DNA of 64,000 nt from CATQHP01 sp965214915 (GCA_965214915.1 CBDCCP010000001.1:1116001-1180000), one strand, 5' to 3'; shown: positions 18,725 through 27,045, counted from the stretch's first letter. Notes: a model not told the origin generated them from the sequence alone. Program-made: numbers and translations.

Positions 18725-19669
18725 CTAAACCGCCGGGCCGCGGTGCTCGCCGAGATCGGCGGCCATCGACTTGCCGTCCGCGAGGGCTTCGGAAAGCTCC
18801 TGCCGTCCGAGCGGCTTGTACGCCTTTACGGTGGCCACGGCTTGCTCCAGCTCGGCAACCGATTTCATGCCCATGATCGCTACGGACAGACCGGGAATGC
18901 CCAGAGCGTAGCGCACCGCCCGCTCGTAGTGTTGCGGGTCGGAAAGAATCGCGCCGTCGCCCTTGGCGCCGCCCAGTATCTTCATCGCCACGATGCCCAT
19001 GCCGCGCTCGGCGGCCTCGGCAAAGACGGTCTCCTCGAAATTGTAGATGTGGCGGTCGATGAAATTCACGGCCGACATGACGGCCTCGACGCGGCCGGAA
19101 CGCATCACGGGCAGGGCGCGCTTGGGGCGCAGGTGACAGGTCATGCCGATATGGCGCACCGCGCCGTCTTTCTTGAGCTTCTCGAGACCGGCCAAGGCGC
19201 CGTCTTCGCCCAACAGAATATCGAGACTGGGGAAGCGGTCGGTGCGCCCCACGTTGTGAATGTGGACGAGATCGAAGTAGTCGGTCCGGCATTTCTGCAG
19301 GCTTTCTCGAACCTGCCAGATCGCGTCCTGACTCGAGGTCGCCTCGACCTTGGTGACCAGCACGAACTTGTCGCGCTTATCCTTCAGGGCGGGACCGAGA
19401 CGGCGCTCCGCCTGACGGTAGATCGGAGCGGTGTCGAGGTAGTTGATGCCCTGGTCGATTGCGGCGTCGATGACCCGCTCGACCTCTTTTTGCGCCACAT
19501 TGGGGGCGCCGAGCGGCGCCGTGCCGATGCCCAGCACTGAAACCTTCATGCCGGTCTTGCCCAGCAAGCGCATTTCCAGCCCCGATGCGGCCCGCAGCGC
19601 GGAGCCCCCCTGCAGCGCTCCGGCCAAGGCGGCGGTCTTGCCCAATTCGCGGCGCGTCATCTTTCTCAT
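18725..19669 (-). CDS. Aldo/keto reductase with twin-arginine-like leader
   Basis: The protein is 314 residues from ATG MRKMTRRELGKTAALAGAL, which resembles a Tat signal (TRRELGK). The (beta/alpha)8 barrel has the catalytic residues visible as D and Y in YLDTAPIYRQAE, K in VLVTKVEAT and H in DLVHIHNVG. It is an NADPH-type oxidoreductase of unknown substrate. It lies on the same strand as the FAH, flavoprotein and radical SAM genes further right. Without the intervening 3.5-kb insert it would lie about 180 bp from the FAH gene end, so it may once have been the last gene of that operon. Confidence 0.88.
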   Translation of the reverse strand: MRKMTRRELGKTAALAGALQGGSALRAASGLEMRLLGKTGMKVSVLGIGTAPLGAPNVAQKEVERVIDAAIDQGINYLDTAPIYRQAERRLGPALKDKRDKFVLVTKVEATSSQDAIWQVRESLQKCRTDYFDLVHIHNVGRTDRFPSLDILLGEDGALAGLEKLKKDGAVRHIGMTCHLRPKRALPVMRSGRVEAVMSAVNFIDRHIYNFEETVFAEAAERGMGIVAMKILGGAKGDGAILSDPQHYERAVRYALGIPGLSVAIMGMKSVAELEQAVATVKAYKPLGRQELSEALADGKSMAADLGEHRGPAV

Positions 19670-19848
19670 TGCAGCCTTCGAGGAATAGTGTAGCGAAACG
19701 CCTGCGTCCGGCAGCAGGCGTGTCTTATCCGGCACAAGACGAGCCTTTAATATCGGGGGCGCGCGAATCCGCAAGAGGCGAAGTCAGGCGCGGCGCCGGG
19801 GCAACCGTTTCTCCACGCGCGAGGATTGCCGGCGGCCGAGCCGTTTGT

Positions 19849-19958
19849 CGACTCCTCCGGCGTGGCGGGTCTCGTCAGACAAGCGCCGCCGGGTTCGCCA
19901 GCGTTCCGATCTCGAGCGCCGTGATCGAGCAGACATCGCCCTCGGCCAGCGCGGCGTC
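19849..19958. repeat. 110-bp direct repeat, copy A
   Basis: It is identical to 23428-23537 except for two bases (19863 T for C, 19915 A for G), in the same orientation. In copy B this stretch is the last 84 bp of the FAH-family gene plus 26 bp beyond its stop. Copy A therefore contains only the FAH tail (ending GTLANPAALV, stop at 19875-19877 on the minus strand), with the rest of the gene replaced by nirB sequence at 19959. Confidence 0.93.
19875..19958 (-). pseudogene. 3' fragment of an FAH-family gene
   Basis: The minus strand encodes AALAEGDVCSITALEIG and TLANPAALV before a TGA, which is the C-terminus of the intact FAH gene at 23454-24299 with one change (Pro to Leu). The fragment is cut off at its 5' side by the nirB remnant on the other strand. 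It has no start and cannot be functional alone; it is a scar of duplication or insertion. Confidence 0.85.
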
Positions 19959-19959
19959 G

Positions 19960-20815
19960 TCGTCGTGGTTAACGACAAGCTGCAAACCTCCGACCCGCGC
20001 ATCTACGCCATCGGCGAAGCGGCGTTGCACCGCGGCATGGTCTATGGCCTGATCGCGCCCGGCTGGGAGATGGCGGAGACCGCCGCCCGCCGATTCGCCG
20101 GCGAGGACAGCCTCTTCACCGGCGCGGATCTCTCGACCAAGCTGAAGCTGATGGGCGTGGACGTGGCGAGCTTCGGAGACTACGCAGCCCCGCAAGACCG
20201 CGCCGTCCCGCTGACTTACGAAGACCCCTTCTCAGGCGCCTACAAGAAGCTGCTCTTCAGCCCCGACGGCTCGAAGCTGCTGGGCGGAGTGCTCGTAGGC
20301 GACGCGGCCGATTACGCAACGCTGGCCGCGCTGGCCAAGAGCGGCGAGCCGCTGGCGGTCGAACCCGCGGACCTGATCGGCGTTGCGGGCGGCGGCGCGC
20401 CGACCGGCGAAACGGGCTTGGGCGAAGCGGCGCAGGTCTGTTCCTGCAACAACGTCGCCAAAGGCGAAATCTGCCGCGCCATCCGCGAACAGGGCCTCTC
20501 GACGCTCGGCGAAGTCAAGCAAGAAACCGCGGCCGGCACGGGCTGCGGCGGCTGCGTTCCGCTCGTAACCGGCCTGCTCAACGCCGAGCTCGCAGCAGCC
20601 GGCAGAAGCGTCAACAAAAATCTTTGCGAGCACTTCGCATACACGCGGCAAGAACTGCTCGACATCGTCAAGGTCAAGCGGATCGAGACCTTCGACGAGT
20701 TGATCGCCAATTACGGCCAGGGCCGCGGCTGCGAGGTCTGCAAGCCGGCGGCGAGCTCCATCTTCGCCTCGCTCTGGAACGAGAGCATCACCAAGTCCGG
20801 CCGACTGGCCCCAGA
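19960..20815 (+). pseudogene. nirB: nirB remnant, nitrite reductase large subunit, missing both ends
   Basis: The segment from VVNDKLQTSDPRIYAIGE onward matches the middle of NAD(P)H nitrite reductase NirB. It holds the end of the FAD/NAD domain, the TGADLSTKLKLMGVDVASFG block, the BFD [2Fe-2S] domain (VCSCNNV and GTGCGGCVP cysteines) and a second cysteine pair (RGCEVCKPAAS). The first 260 or so residues are absent, replaced by the repeat at 19849-19958. The frame leaves homology after ASLWNESITKSG, so the sirohaem/[4Fe-4S] catalytic domain is missing. It spans roughly 285 codons against more than 800 in intact NirB. The frame is open from 19845 to 20996 only by chance. Confidence 0.8.
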
Positions 20816-20820
20816 ACGGC

Positions 20821-21324
20821 GTGCCGCTCGACCGCATCAAGCTGTTGAACGGCAAGACATTCGGGGAGGAGAAACGCAACGGCGCCGCCAGGCCGGCGCG
20901 CAAGCTGAACTGGGTGCGCGTCGGCAGCGTCGGCGATTTTCCGGCCGGCGGCGGCGCGGCCGTCAAGTACGGCGATACCCAGATCGCCGTCTATAATCTC
21001 GCCGACCGGGGGGAATGGTACGCCTGCCAGAACATGTGTCCGCACAAGAACGCATTCGTGCTCTCGCGGGGCATCGCGGACAGCGCGGGCGGCGCCCCCA
21101 AAATCGCCTGCCCGCTGCACAAAAAGCCCTTTTCGCTGGCGAGCGGCGAATGCCTGTCGGGCGAGCCGTATTCCCTGAAGGTTTTCCCGGTGCAAGTGGC
21201 GGGCGACGGCGTTTACCTCCTGCTGCCGCCCGAGAAGCAACTCGACGCCTTGCTATCGACGCAGATGCACTGCATCCGCGCGGCCGGCGCCGCCGCGCCG
21301 GAGAATTGCGCACTGCATGTCTGA
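20821..21324 (+). CDS. nirD: NirD-like nitrite reductase small subunit (Rieske type)
   Basis: The protein has 167 residues from GTG 20821; the family part starts near KLNWVRVGSVGDF, and a GTG at 20914 is an alternative start. The Rieske ligands are intact: CPHKNAF (CxH) and CPLHKKPF (CxxH). NirD is the ferredoxin-like subunit that feeds electrons in cytoplasmic nitrite reduction. Because nirB upstream has lost its catalytic domain, this gene is probably a relic unless another NirB exists. The first 25 residues (DRIKLLNGKTFGEEK) were not recognised and may belong to a third fused fragment. The 3' part overlaps the opposing DUF4276 frame by 362 bp. Confidence 0.7.
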   Translation: MPLDRIKLLNGKTFGEEKRNGAARPARKLNWVRVGSVGDFPAGGGAAVKYGDTQIAVYNLADRGEWYACQNMCPHKNAFVLSRGIADSAGGAPKIACPLHKKPFSLASGECLSGEPYSLKVFPVQVAGDGVYLLLPPEKQLDALLSTQMHCIRAAGAAAPENCALHV

Positions 21325-21979
21325 GCGGCTGGGCGGTCTTCCCTGCCGCTGTCCGGCGGGTTTCTTGTGAGACCGCCTCGGCGAGGACTTCGCGGAATGC
21401 CGCGAAGCTGTGCGAGCGATTGCGCTGCGGATCGATATGGGCGGCAATGGCCCGGGCCGCTTCGATTTTGCGCAGTCCGGTTTCAAAATATCCGTGCCGC
21501 TGCAAAATGCGCTCGAACGCCTCCCAAGTCCCGCCGGGCACTGCATCGGGATCCCGGTAGCGCGCCCGGTTCGGAATGCTCTGCGGCACTCTCGAATAGG
21601 CTTTACGCATGGCTTCCCAGTCGCCGAAATACCATGCTTCCAGTTCTTCGATCACAATGCGGTTGACCACTTGCCAGCAGACGTCGGCTTGCGAGCGAGT
21701 GCGTAAGCCCGACTGCACCGCTGCATCTTCGAGACTCGCCTTAAGCTCCCGGCAATCGTCGCCGTCGCGGTCGACCATCACGAAAAGACGCCAATCAGGA
21801 GGCAACCAGTTTTTATAACCGCTCAGGCGTCCGTTCAAGTTCCGCAACAGACCGTGCTTGCCTCGATAGGGGTGGATTGCGAGTGTGCAATCGTCGGGAA
21901 GCAAACGCGGCAGCAGCGCTTGCAGGAAAGCCTCCATCGAAGGTTCTTCGACCAGAAATTCCAGATGCCGCGCCCTCAT
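20963..21979 (-). CDS. DUF4276 family protein with read-through tail
   Basis: The frame has 338 codons, but DUF4276 homology covers only about residues 1-203 (to SFAAFREVLAEAV). The first motif LEFLVEEPSMEAFL with E11/E12 and the later VMVDRDGDDC (D70, D72) resemble the acidic residues of TOPRIM nucleases. IEELEAWYFGDW and GGTWEAFERIL are DUF4276 signatures. The last 135 residues are antisense to nirD and low in complexity, so the native stop seems to have been lost at a junction near 21325-21370. Its ATG overlaps the TGA of the ATPase gene (ATGA), which indicates translational coupling. It is the likely effector partner of the ATPase. Confidence 0.8.
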   Translation of the reverse strand: MRARHLEFLVEEPSMEAFLQALLPRLLPDDCTLAIHPYRGKHGLLRNLNGRLSGYKNWLPPDWRLFVMVDRDGDDCRELKASLEDAAVQSGLRTRSQADVCWQVVNRIVIEELEAWYFGDWEAMRKAYSRVPQSIPNRARYRDPDAVPGGTWEAFERILQRHGYFETGLRKIEAARAIAAHIDPQRNRSHSFAAFREVLAEAVSQETRRTAAGKTAQPLRHAVRNSPARRRRPRGCSASASIARRRVASRAAAGGKRRRPPLAPGKPSGNTARPTGIRRSPAKRAFCAAGRRFWGRRPRCPRCPARARMRSCADTCSGRRTIPPGRRDYRRRSGYRRT

Positions 21980-23220
21980 TTGCTGTGTTCGCTGAAATTT
22001 CGTGCCGGGGCGTTATGTTGGGTCAGTGGATCGCCCACGCCGAAATGGCCTTCCATCCACAGGTCGCCGAGTCGCGCCCCTTCACGCATGAACCCGGGTA
22101 CGTTGCCCAAGTCGGCGGCTCGTCGCGCTTGCGTGTGGCCGGCTTCGTCGCGCCACAGAATCCACACTTCCTTGGGTCGAAGCGTGTCCAGGAAAAATGG
22201 CGAATGTGTGGTGATGAGTAATTGCGTGCGTTCGCAGGCTGCGCGGCATTCTTCCGCGAGTTCGGGGAGCAACCGCGGGTGCAGAAAGTTCTCCGGTTCC
22301 TCGACGCCGATGAACGGAGGCGGTTGCGGGTCGTACAGCAGCACCAGATAGGCCAACATCTTCAACGTGCCGTCGGAAGCAAAACGCGCCAGAATCGGGC
22401 GGCTGAACGGCGCATCCTCGATCTGCAGCAACAACCGGCCGTCGGGCATGGTTTCGGTCAATACGCGCTCAATACGCGGCGCCCACCTGCGCAACGCGCC
22501 GAAGATGCGCTCAAGCCGCTGCGGATACCGTTCGCTCAAATACTGGATGACGTTGGCGAGATTGTCGCCGGTTGCGGTCAACCGCTCTTGCGGCCCCGCT
22601 TCAGGCTGTCCGCGCGCGCTGTCCGCCGAGAGATAGGATACGTGCCAACCCATGATGAAATCGCGCAGAGCCGCCACGCGCGGATGTTCCTGAAATTGAC
22701 CGAGCGCGTTGACCGCCAGTAGATCGGGCGCTTGGAGCGGGATTTCCAGTCTCTGGGCTTCGGCATCCGGCGTTTCGCCGCTGACCGCCCGGCCCAAACC
22801 GTTCCGGTATTCGAGAAAATGGAACGGCGCTCCGTAGCTACGGCGTTTCCAACTCAGCCATTCATGGTCAACCACCGGCCCGCCGTCGCGCTCATCCACA
22901 GCCAAGCGATACGTAATAAGCGGCGTTCTCGGCCGCTCACGGTACTTGAGCTCGATGGTCACCGGCCCTTTGGCGCCGCGGGTTTTGAGTTCCCTGGCCC
23001 GCCCGCGCCTGTCCCAGGCGCGCCGCAGGCCGGTCTCGAAGCACTCCGCGAGAAAGGCGAATACATCGAACACCGTAGATTTGCCGCTGCCGTTGGGGCC
23101 GAGCAGCACGGTCATCGGGGTCAATTTCTTGATTTCGACCTCTCGCAGCGCGCGGAAGTTCCGCACCTTCAGAGACTCGATCCTCGGTGCTGCGGTAGGT
23201 TGCGAAGCCGCTTGATTCAT
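21976..23220 (-). CDS. AAA ATPase of the RecF/OLD-like (AAA_21) type
   Basis: The product is 414 residues from ATG MNQAASQPTA with a GGAG site 7 bp upstream; the frame is open to 23268. The ABC-type ATPase head has Walker A GPNGSGKST at residues 41-49, a signature-like FASDGTLKMLAYL, Walker B FIGVEEPENFLHP and the H-loop TTHSPFFLD. Between the motifs is an insertion typical of AAA_15/AAA_21 proteins, which often pair with a TOPRIM-like partner in anti-phage systems. The DUF4276 gene overlaps its stop by 4 bp. The pair sits in a repeat-bounded insert with no integrase. Confidence 0.88.
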   Translation of the reverse strand: MNQAASQPTAAPRIESLKVRNFRALREVEIKKLTPMTVLLGPNGSGKSTVFDVFAFLAECFETGLRRAWDRRGRARELKTRGAKGPVTIELKYRERPRTPLITYRLAVDERDGGPVVDHEWLSWKRRSYGAPFHFLEYRNGLGRAVSGETPDAEAQRLEIPLQAPDLLAVNALGQFQEHPRVAALRDFIMGWHVSYLSADSARGQPEAGPQERLTATGDNLANVIQYLSERYPQRLERIFGALRRWAPRIERVLTETMPDGRLLLQIEDAPFSRPILARFASDGTLKMLAYLVLLYDPQPPPFIGVEEPENFLHPRLLPELAEECRAACERTQLLITTHSPFFLDTLRPKEVWILWRDEAGHTQARRAADLGNVPGFMREGARLGDLWMEGHFGVGDPLTQHNAPARNFSEHSK

Positions 23221-23265
23221 CTCGCCGTCTCCAGGATATCCAAGTTGTTTCCCGCTGCACGCGGC

Positions 23266-23318
23266 CACTTGAATTGCGACAGCTTGCTACATGGATTGCG
23301 ACAGAATGACACTTGAAT
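23266..23318. repeat. Short repeated motifs, possible insertion-sequence end
   Basis: ATTGCGACAG occurs at 23273-23282 and 23295-23304 (22-bp period). CACTTGAAT recurs on either side, at 23267 and 23311. Closely spaced direct repeats of this kind are found at the ends of IS21-like elements, but there is no transposase and no matching opposite end. It lies between the ATPase start and repeat copy B. Confidence 0.4.
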
Positions 23319-23427
23319 CGGACTGCCGAATCAGCGGCCGCATACAGTGGAGAGTGGGAGGCCTGACGCTGGTTGTAGCGCTTTGTCTCTATGTTTATTG
23401 GTTGCGTAACTCGCTGCGCCCTGGGTC

Positions 23428-23537
23428 CGACTCCTCCGGCGCGGCGGGTCTCGTCAGACAAGCGCCGCCGGGTTCGCCAGCGTTCCGATCTCGGGCGCCG
23501 TGATCGAGCAGACATCGCCCTCGGCCAGCGCGGCGTC
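23428..23537. repeat. 110-bp direct repeat, copy B
   Basis: This is a direct copy of 19849-19958 (108 of 110 identical). It is the 3' end of the intact FAH gene (84 bp) plus 26 bp after its stop. The two copies bound 3.47 kb containing the ATPase, DUF4276, nirD and nirB remnant. The FAH reading frame is preserved on this side. Confidence 0.93.
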
Positions 23538-24299
23538 TTGTTCCACGATGATCCCTGTGCCGGTCAGGATTACGGTCGGCGTCGGCACGCGGTTGCTCGC
23601 CGTCAAGTAACGCATGAGATCCTCGAGCTTGCGCCTCAGCTTGCCGGTGGAAACGGAGCCCTCGAATGTCGTCCGCGCGCCGCGTGTGATCGTACAACTT
23701 ATTCGCAGGGCGTAGGGATCGGCGATTTCGTCGGGGGTGACGATAACCGGGCCGAGGGCGCAGCAGGCGTCGTAAACCTTCGACTGGGGAAGATAAAGCG
23801 CGTTTTCCCGCTCGATATCCCAGGCGGAAACATCGTTGCCGAGCGTGTAAGCCACAATTTCTCCCCGCGAGTCGATGACGATGCCCAATTCCGGCTCCGG
23901 CGCCGTAAACGTGGAGTCTCTGCGGATGCCGATTTTTTCGCCGGGGCCGACGCAGACCCGCGCCGTGCCCTTGAAAAAGATCTCCGGGCGGTTCTCGATC
24001 TTGTGGACATAGGAATACATCCCGTCGCGCGTGCCCAACTCGCCGTCGCGGAAGTCCGCGCTGGGGGCGTAGGTGCAGCCGCACGCCCAGACTTCCGCTG
24101 CATGGATGGGAACGGCCGGCGCGGCGGCCGTTACGCTTTGCGATGCGGCCTCGGCGGCAATGTCGGCGAGCGGTTTTTGCGCCGCCTCGGCCGCGGCGAT
24201 CAAAGAAGCGGTCGTGTGGCCGGGAATGGGACGGTAGCCGCCGGCCGTTTCGATTGCCGCCTCGAAGCCGCCGCCGTTGCGGATTTGCGCGAGTCTCAT
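23454..24299 (-). CDS. Fumarylacetoacetate hydrolase (FAH) family protein
   Basis: The protein has 281 residues from ATG MRLAQIRNGGGFEAAIE, with a GGAGG ribosome site about 9 bp upstream. The FAH fold is shown by TFTAPEPELGIVIDSRGE (metal-binding E-x-E), SAWDIERENALYLPQSKVYD and the C-terminal GDVCSITAPEIGTLANP. Family members hydrolyse or decarboxylate 2-keto acids or act as hydratases; the substrate is not known. It starts 23 bp after the corrected end of the flavoprotein gene, so it is the third gene of a three-gene operon. Its last 84 bp are duplicated at 19875-19958. Confidence 0.88.
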   Translation of the reverse strand: MRLAQIRNGGGFEAAIETAGGYRPIPGHTTASLIAAAEAAQKPLADIAAEAASQSVTAAAPAVPIHAAEVWACGCTYAPSADFRDGELGTRDGMYSYVHKIENRPEIFFKGTARVCVGPGEKIGIRRDSTFTAPEPELGIVIDSRGEIVAYTLGNDVSAWDIERENALYLPQSKVYDACCALGPVIVTPDEIADPYALRISCTITRGARTTFEGSVSTGKLRRKLEDLMRYLTASNRVPTPTVILTGTGIIVEQDAALAEGDVCSITAPEIGTLANPAALV

Positions 24300-24322
24300 G
24301 AAGAAATTTCCTCCAGTGCGGC

Positions 24323-25605
24323 TTATGCCCCCAAGGCAACCGGCCGACGCCCGGACGGGGCCTTGCCGTAGGGCAGGGGTTGGGGCACTTCGGCGAACTC
24401 CGCGACCGCAGCGAACAGCGGCCCGAAATCGCGGAACAGGTTTCCGATCAGGCAATCGGTCAGGTCGCCCTGCAAGCGGGGTGCTTTCTGAGAACGCGGC
24501 CGAAGCTGAACGATGTGTCGTAGAAGGCGTAGACCAGCTTGCGCATCGACTCGATTCCGAAGCAGAGCTCCTCGCCGTACGCGGCGAATCGGCCGGCCGA
24601 TGTATCGCCGTCCCGAAGCGCCGCGTCGACCGCGTCGCCGGCCAGTTCCCCGCTTTTCAACGCAAGAAACACGCCCGATGAGAATACCGGATCGAGAAAC
24701 GAGAACGCGTCTCCCGCCAGCACGAGTCCGTCGCTTGCGCAATAACGGGAGCGGTACGAATATTCGGCAGTCACCTGGATGCTCTCGATCCGTTCGGCCG
24801 GGGCGAGGTGTTCGGCGGTCCACCGGTTGGCGTTGATTTCGCGGTTGAGCACGGCCTGCAAATTCTTGCCGTCGCGGTAAAGGTATTCCCGTCCGGCCAC
24901 GACGCCGACGCCGACGATGTCGTCGGGCAGGGGAATGTACCACAGCCAGCCCTTCTCGGGCAGATAGGCAACGGTCGTTGCGCCTTCGTCGCGGCCTTCG
25001 TCCCGCAGACCGCCTTTGAAGTAACTCCAGACGGCGATCTTGTTGAGTTGCGGATCGGGGACGATCCAGCCCAACTGCGTGGCGGCAAAGCCGTGGCGGC
25101 CGCCGCAGTCGATCGTTATCGGGGCTTCCAGGTGAAACGTCTCGCCGTGCCGCTCCACCTCGAGGCCGAGGCAGCGGCCGCCATCCATAAGCAAGCGCTT
25201 GGCGTTGGTTTCGAACAGGACATCGGCGCCTTTCTCCACGGCGTTGTCCAGCAGCATGGCGTCGAATTCGCTGCGGACGACTTGCCAGGTCTGCGCAGCC
25301 TCGTGCTCAAGGTGCTGGAAAAAATAGAACGGGGTGGAGATGCGGCCGTCGGGCGCCGCGAATTGCACGCTGTACTTCTTGATGAAGCTCGACTCGCGCA
25401 GCTTCTCGATCATCCCGATGCGCTTGAGCGGAAAGTAGCAATAAGGGATCAGCGACTCGCCGACTTTGTAACGCGGAAATTTTTCCCGTTCGACCACCAC
25501 GACGCGCCGGCCTCTTTCAGCCAATACGGCCGCCGCGGTCGAACCGGCCGGCCCGCCGCCGAGAATGACGGCATCGTAGCCGTTCCGAACGCGTTTCGTA
25601 CTCAT
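24323..25605 (-). CDS. FAD-dependent oxidoreductase, halogenase/geranylgeranyl-reductase-like, with frameshift
   Basis: About 427 residues if one frameshift is corrected. The N-terminus YDAVILGGGPAGSTAAAVL is the FAD-binding motif, followed by FPRYKVGESLIP, KGWLWYIPLPDD (the GWxWxIP pattern of flavin-dependent halogenases) and LAGDAFSFLDPVFSSGV. The primary frame stops at 24460 after RKHPACRAT. The true C-terminus (LQGDLTDCLIGNLFRDFG to a stop at 24323) continues in another frame, so one base is missing at the G run 24478-24481. The family halogenase Lys was not identified, so oxidoreductase is the safer name. It is the second gene after the radical SAM gene (28 bp gap). Confidence 0.82.
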
Positions 25606-25633
25606 TGGCGGTCTATAGGGGATGGAAGACGGA

Positions 25634-26971
25634 TTAGACGTAGCGGATCTGCGTGTGCTCGGGAAGAAAGAAAGCGTGAAGCAGACGGTCGATCTGGAGC
25701 AATCCGTCACGGCTCAACTCGATGAGATCGTTGCTGAACGCCAGCAAGCCCTGCGCCTGAAACGCCTCGAGCAGACCACGCCAACGGTCGATGACGTCGA
25801 CGCCGAAACGCTCCCGGAACGGAAGCGGATCCAAGCGGCCGAGCTTCAGGTTGAGCACGAACTGCCGGATCATCCGCTCTTCCGCGCTGACCGGCAGCGC
25901 TCTGGAAATCGGCAGCCGGCCGCTTCCGACAGCTTCCATGTAGGGGCCGATGTGAGCTTCGTTCTGATAGTGAACGCCGTCCAGGTGTCCGAAAGAGGAG
26001 ACGCCGAGGGCGAGCATGTCCGCTCCGTTCCAGAGTTGGTCGCGATAGACGAAGCGGATCGTGGAAGAATCCTTGACGGCGGTGTAGGCGCTGCCGATCT
26101 GATAACCCCTCGCCTCGAATGCCTCGAATGCCTCGCCTACCCAACGGCGCTTGGTCGCCCAGTTCGCAACGGGAGCGGCGGCGCTTCCCTTTTGCTGCAT
26201 TTCCTTGAATATGGCCGTGTTGTAGGGTATCTCCATCTGATAGACGGTGACCGCTTCGGGTCGGAGGCGCAGGGTCTCGTCGATGCAGCGCCGCCAATTG
26301 GAATCGGTTTCGCCCACCATCCCGGCGATCAGATCGAGATTGACTTGCGCGAAGTCTGTCTTCTCGAGCCATTCCCATGCCCTGTAGATTTCCTTGGAGC
26401 GGTGCGCGCGGTTATTCGCCTGCAGGATGTCGTCGTCGAAATTCTCGACGCCGAGGCTGAGCCGGTTGACGCCGAAACCGCGAATGGCCTCCAGCTTGTG
26501 CTCGCTCAAGGTGCCCGGCTCGCACTCGAAGGCGACTTCCTGGGGCGACTCCCAGGGAAGCGCGTCTTTCAAGCCGCTCATCAAGAACGTCAACTGCTTT
26601 TCGGATAGATACGACGGCGTACCTCCGCCAAAGTAGATGAAATCGAGAGTTCGGCCGGCAACGAAGTCTTGCTGCGCAGCCAGCCGGGCCTCTTGGATCA
26701 ACGCCTGCAGATACTGCTGGATCTCGTTGTGGTTCTTGTCGGTGTAAACGCGGAAATAGCAGAAATTACAACGTTTGCGGCAGAACGGAAGATGAATGTA
26801 AAGTCCCAGCGGCGTTTCCGCTCTGCCGGCTTTTCCCAGTCTCGCCGCAGCCGCGGAGGCATGCTCTCCGCTCCAAACTGAAAACGGGGGGTAGTTCGAA
26901 ACGAAGTAATTGCCGGCCTGCGTGTCGTCCAGGCGCGGAATTGCCGTCAACGGATTGAGAGCTTGGGCCAT
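25634..26971 (-). CDS. Radical SAM protein, HemN/HemW-like
   Basis: The product is 445 residues from ATG MAQALNPLTAIPRLD; the frame is open to 27073. The radical SAM cluster motif is CRKRCNFCYF, preceded by LGLYIHLPF. FIYFGGGTPSYLSEKQL and ECEPGTLSEHKLEAI match the coproporphyrinogen oxidase/HemW group, and the C-terminal third is a HemN-type domain. No other haem gene is close. It is the first gene of the operon with the flavoprotein and FAH genes, which suggests a dedicated pathway rather than general haem synthesis. Confidence 0.87.
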   Translation of the reverse strand: MAQALNPLTAIPRLDDTQAGNYFVSNYPPFSVWSGEHASAAAARLGKAGRAETPLGLYIHLPFCRKRCNFCYFRVYTDKNHNEIQQYLQALIQEARLAAQQDFVAGRTLDFIYFGGGTPSYLSEKQLTFLMSGLKDALPWESPQEVAFECEPGTLSEHKLEAIRGFGVNRLSLGVENFDDDILQANNRAHRSKEIYRAWEWLEKTDFAQVNLDLIAGMVGETDSNWRRCIDETLRLRPEAVTVYQMEIPYNTAIFKEMQQKGSAAAPVANWATKRRWVGEAFEAFEARGYQIGSAYTAVKDSSTIRFVYRDQLWNGADMLALGVSSFGHLDGVHYQNEAHIGPYMEAVGSGRLPISRALPVSAEERMIRQFVLNLKLGRLDPLPFRERFGVDVIDRWRGLLEAFQAQGLLAFSNDLIELSRDGLLQIDRLLHAFFLPEHTQIRYV

Positions 26972-27045
26972 GTGGCGATCGCCGCGGAGTTCGGGACAAC
27001 CCGCGGCGCATTCTTCAAGGTAGCAAAGGCGGAGCGTGGAAGAGG

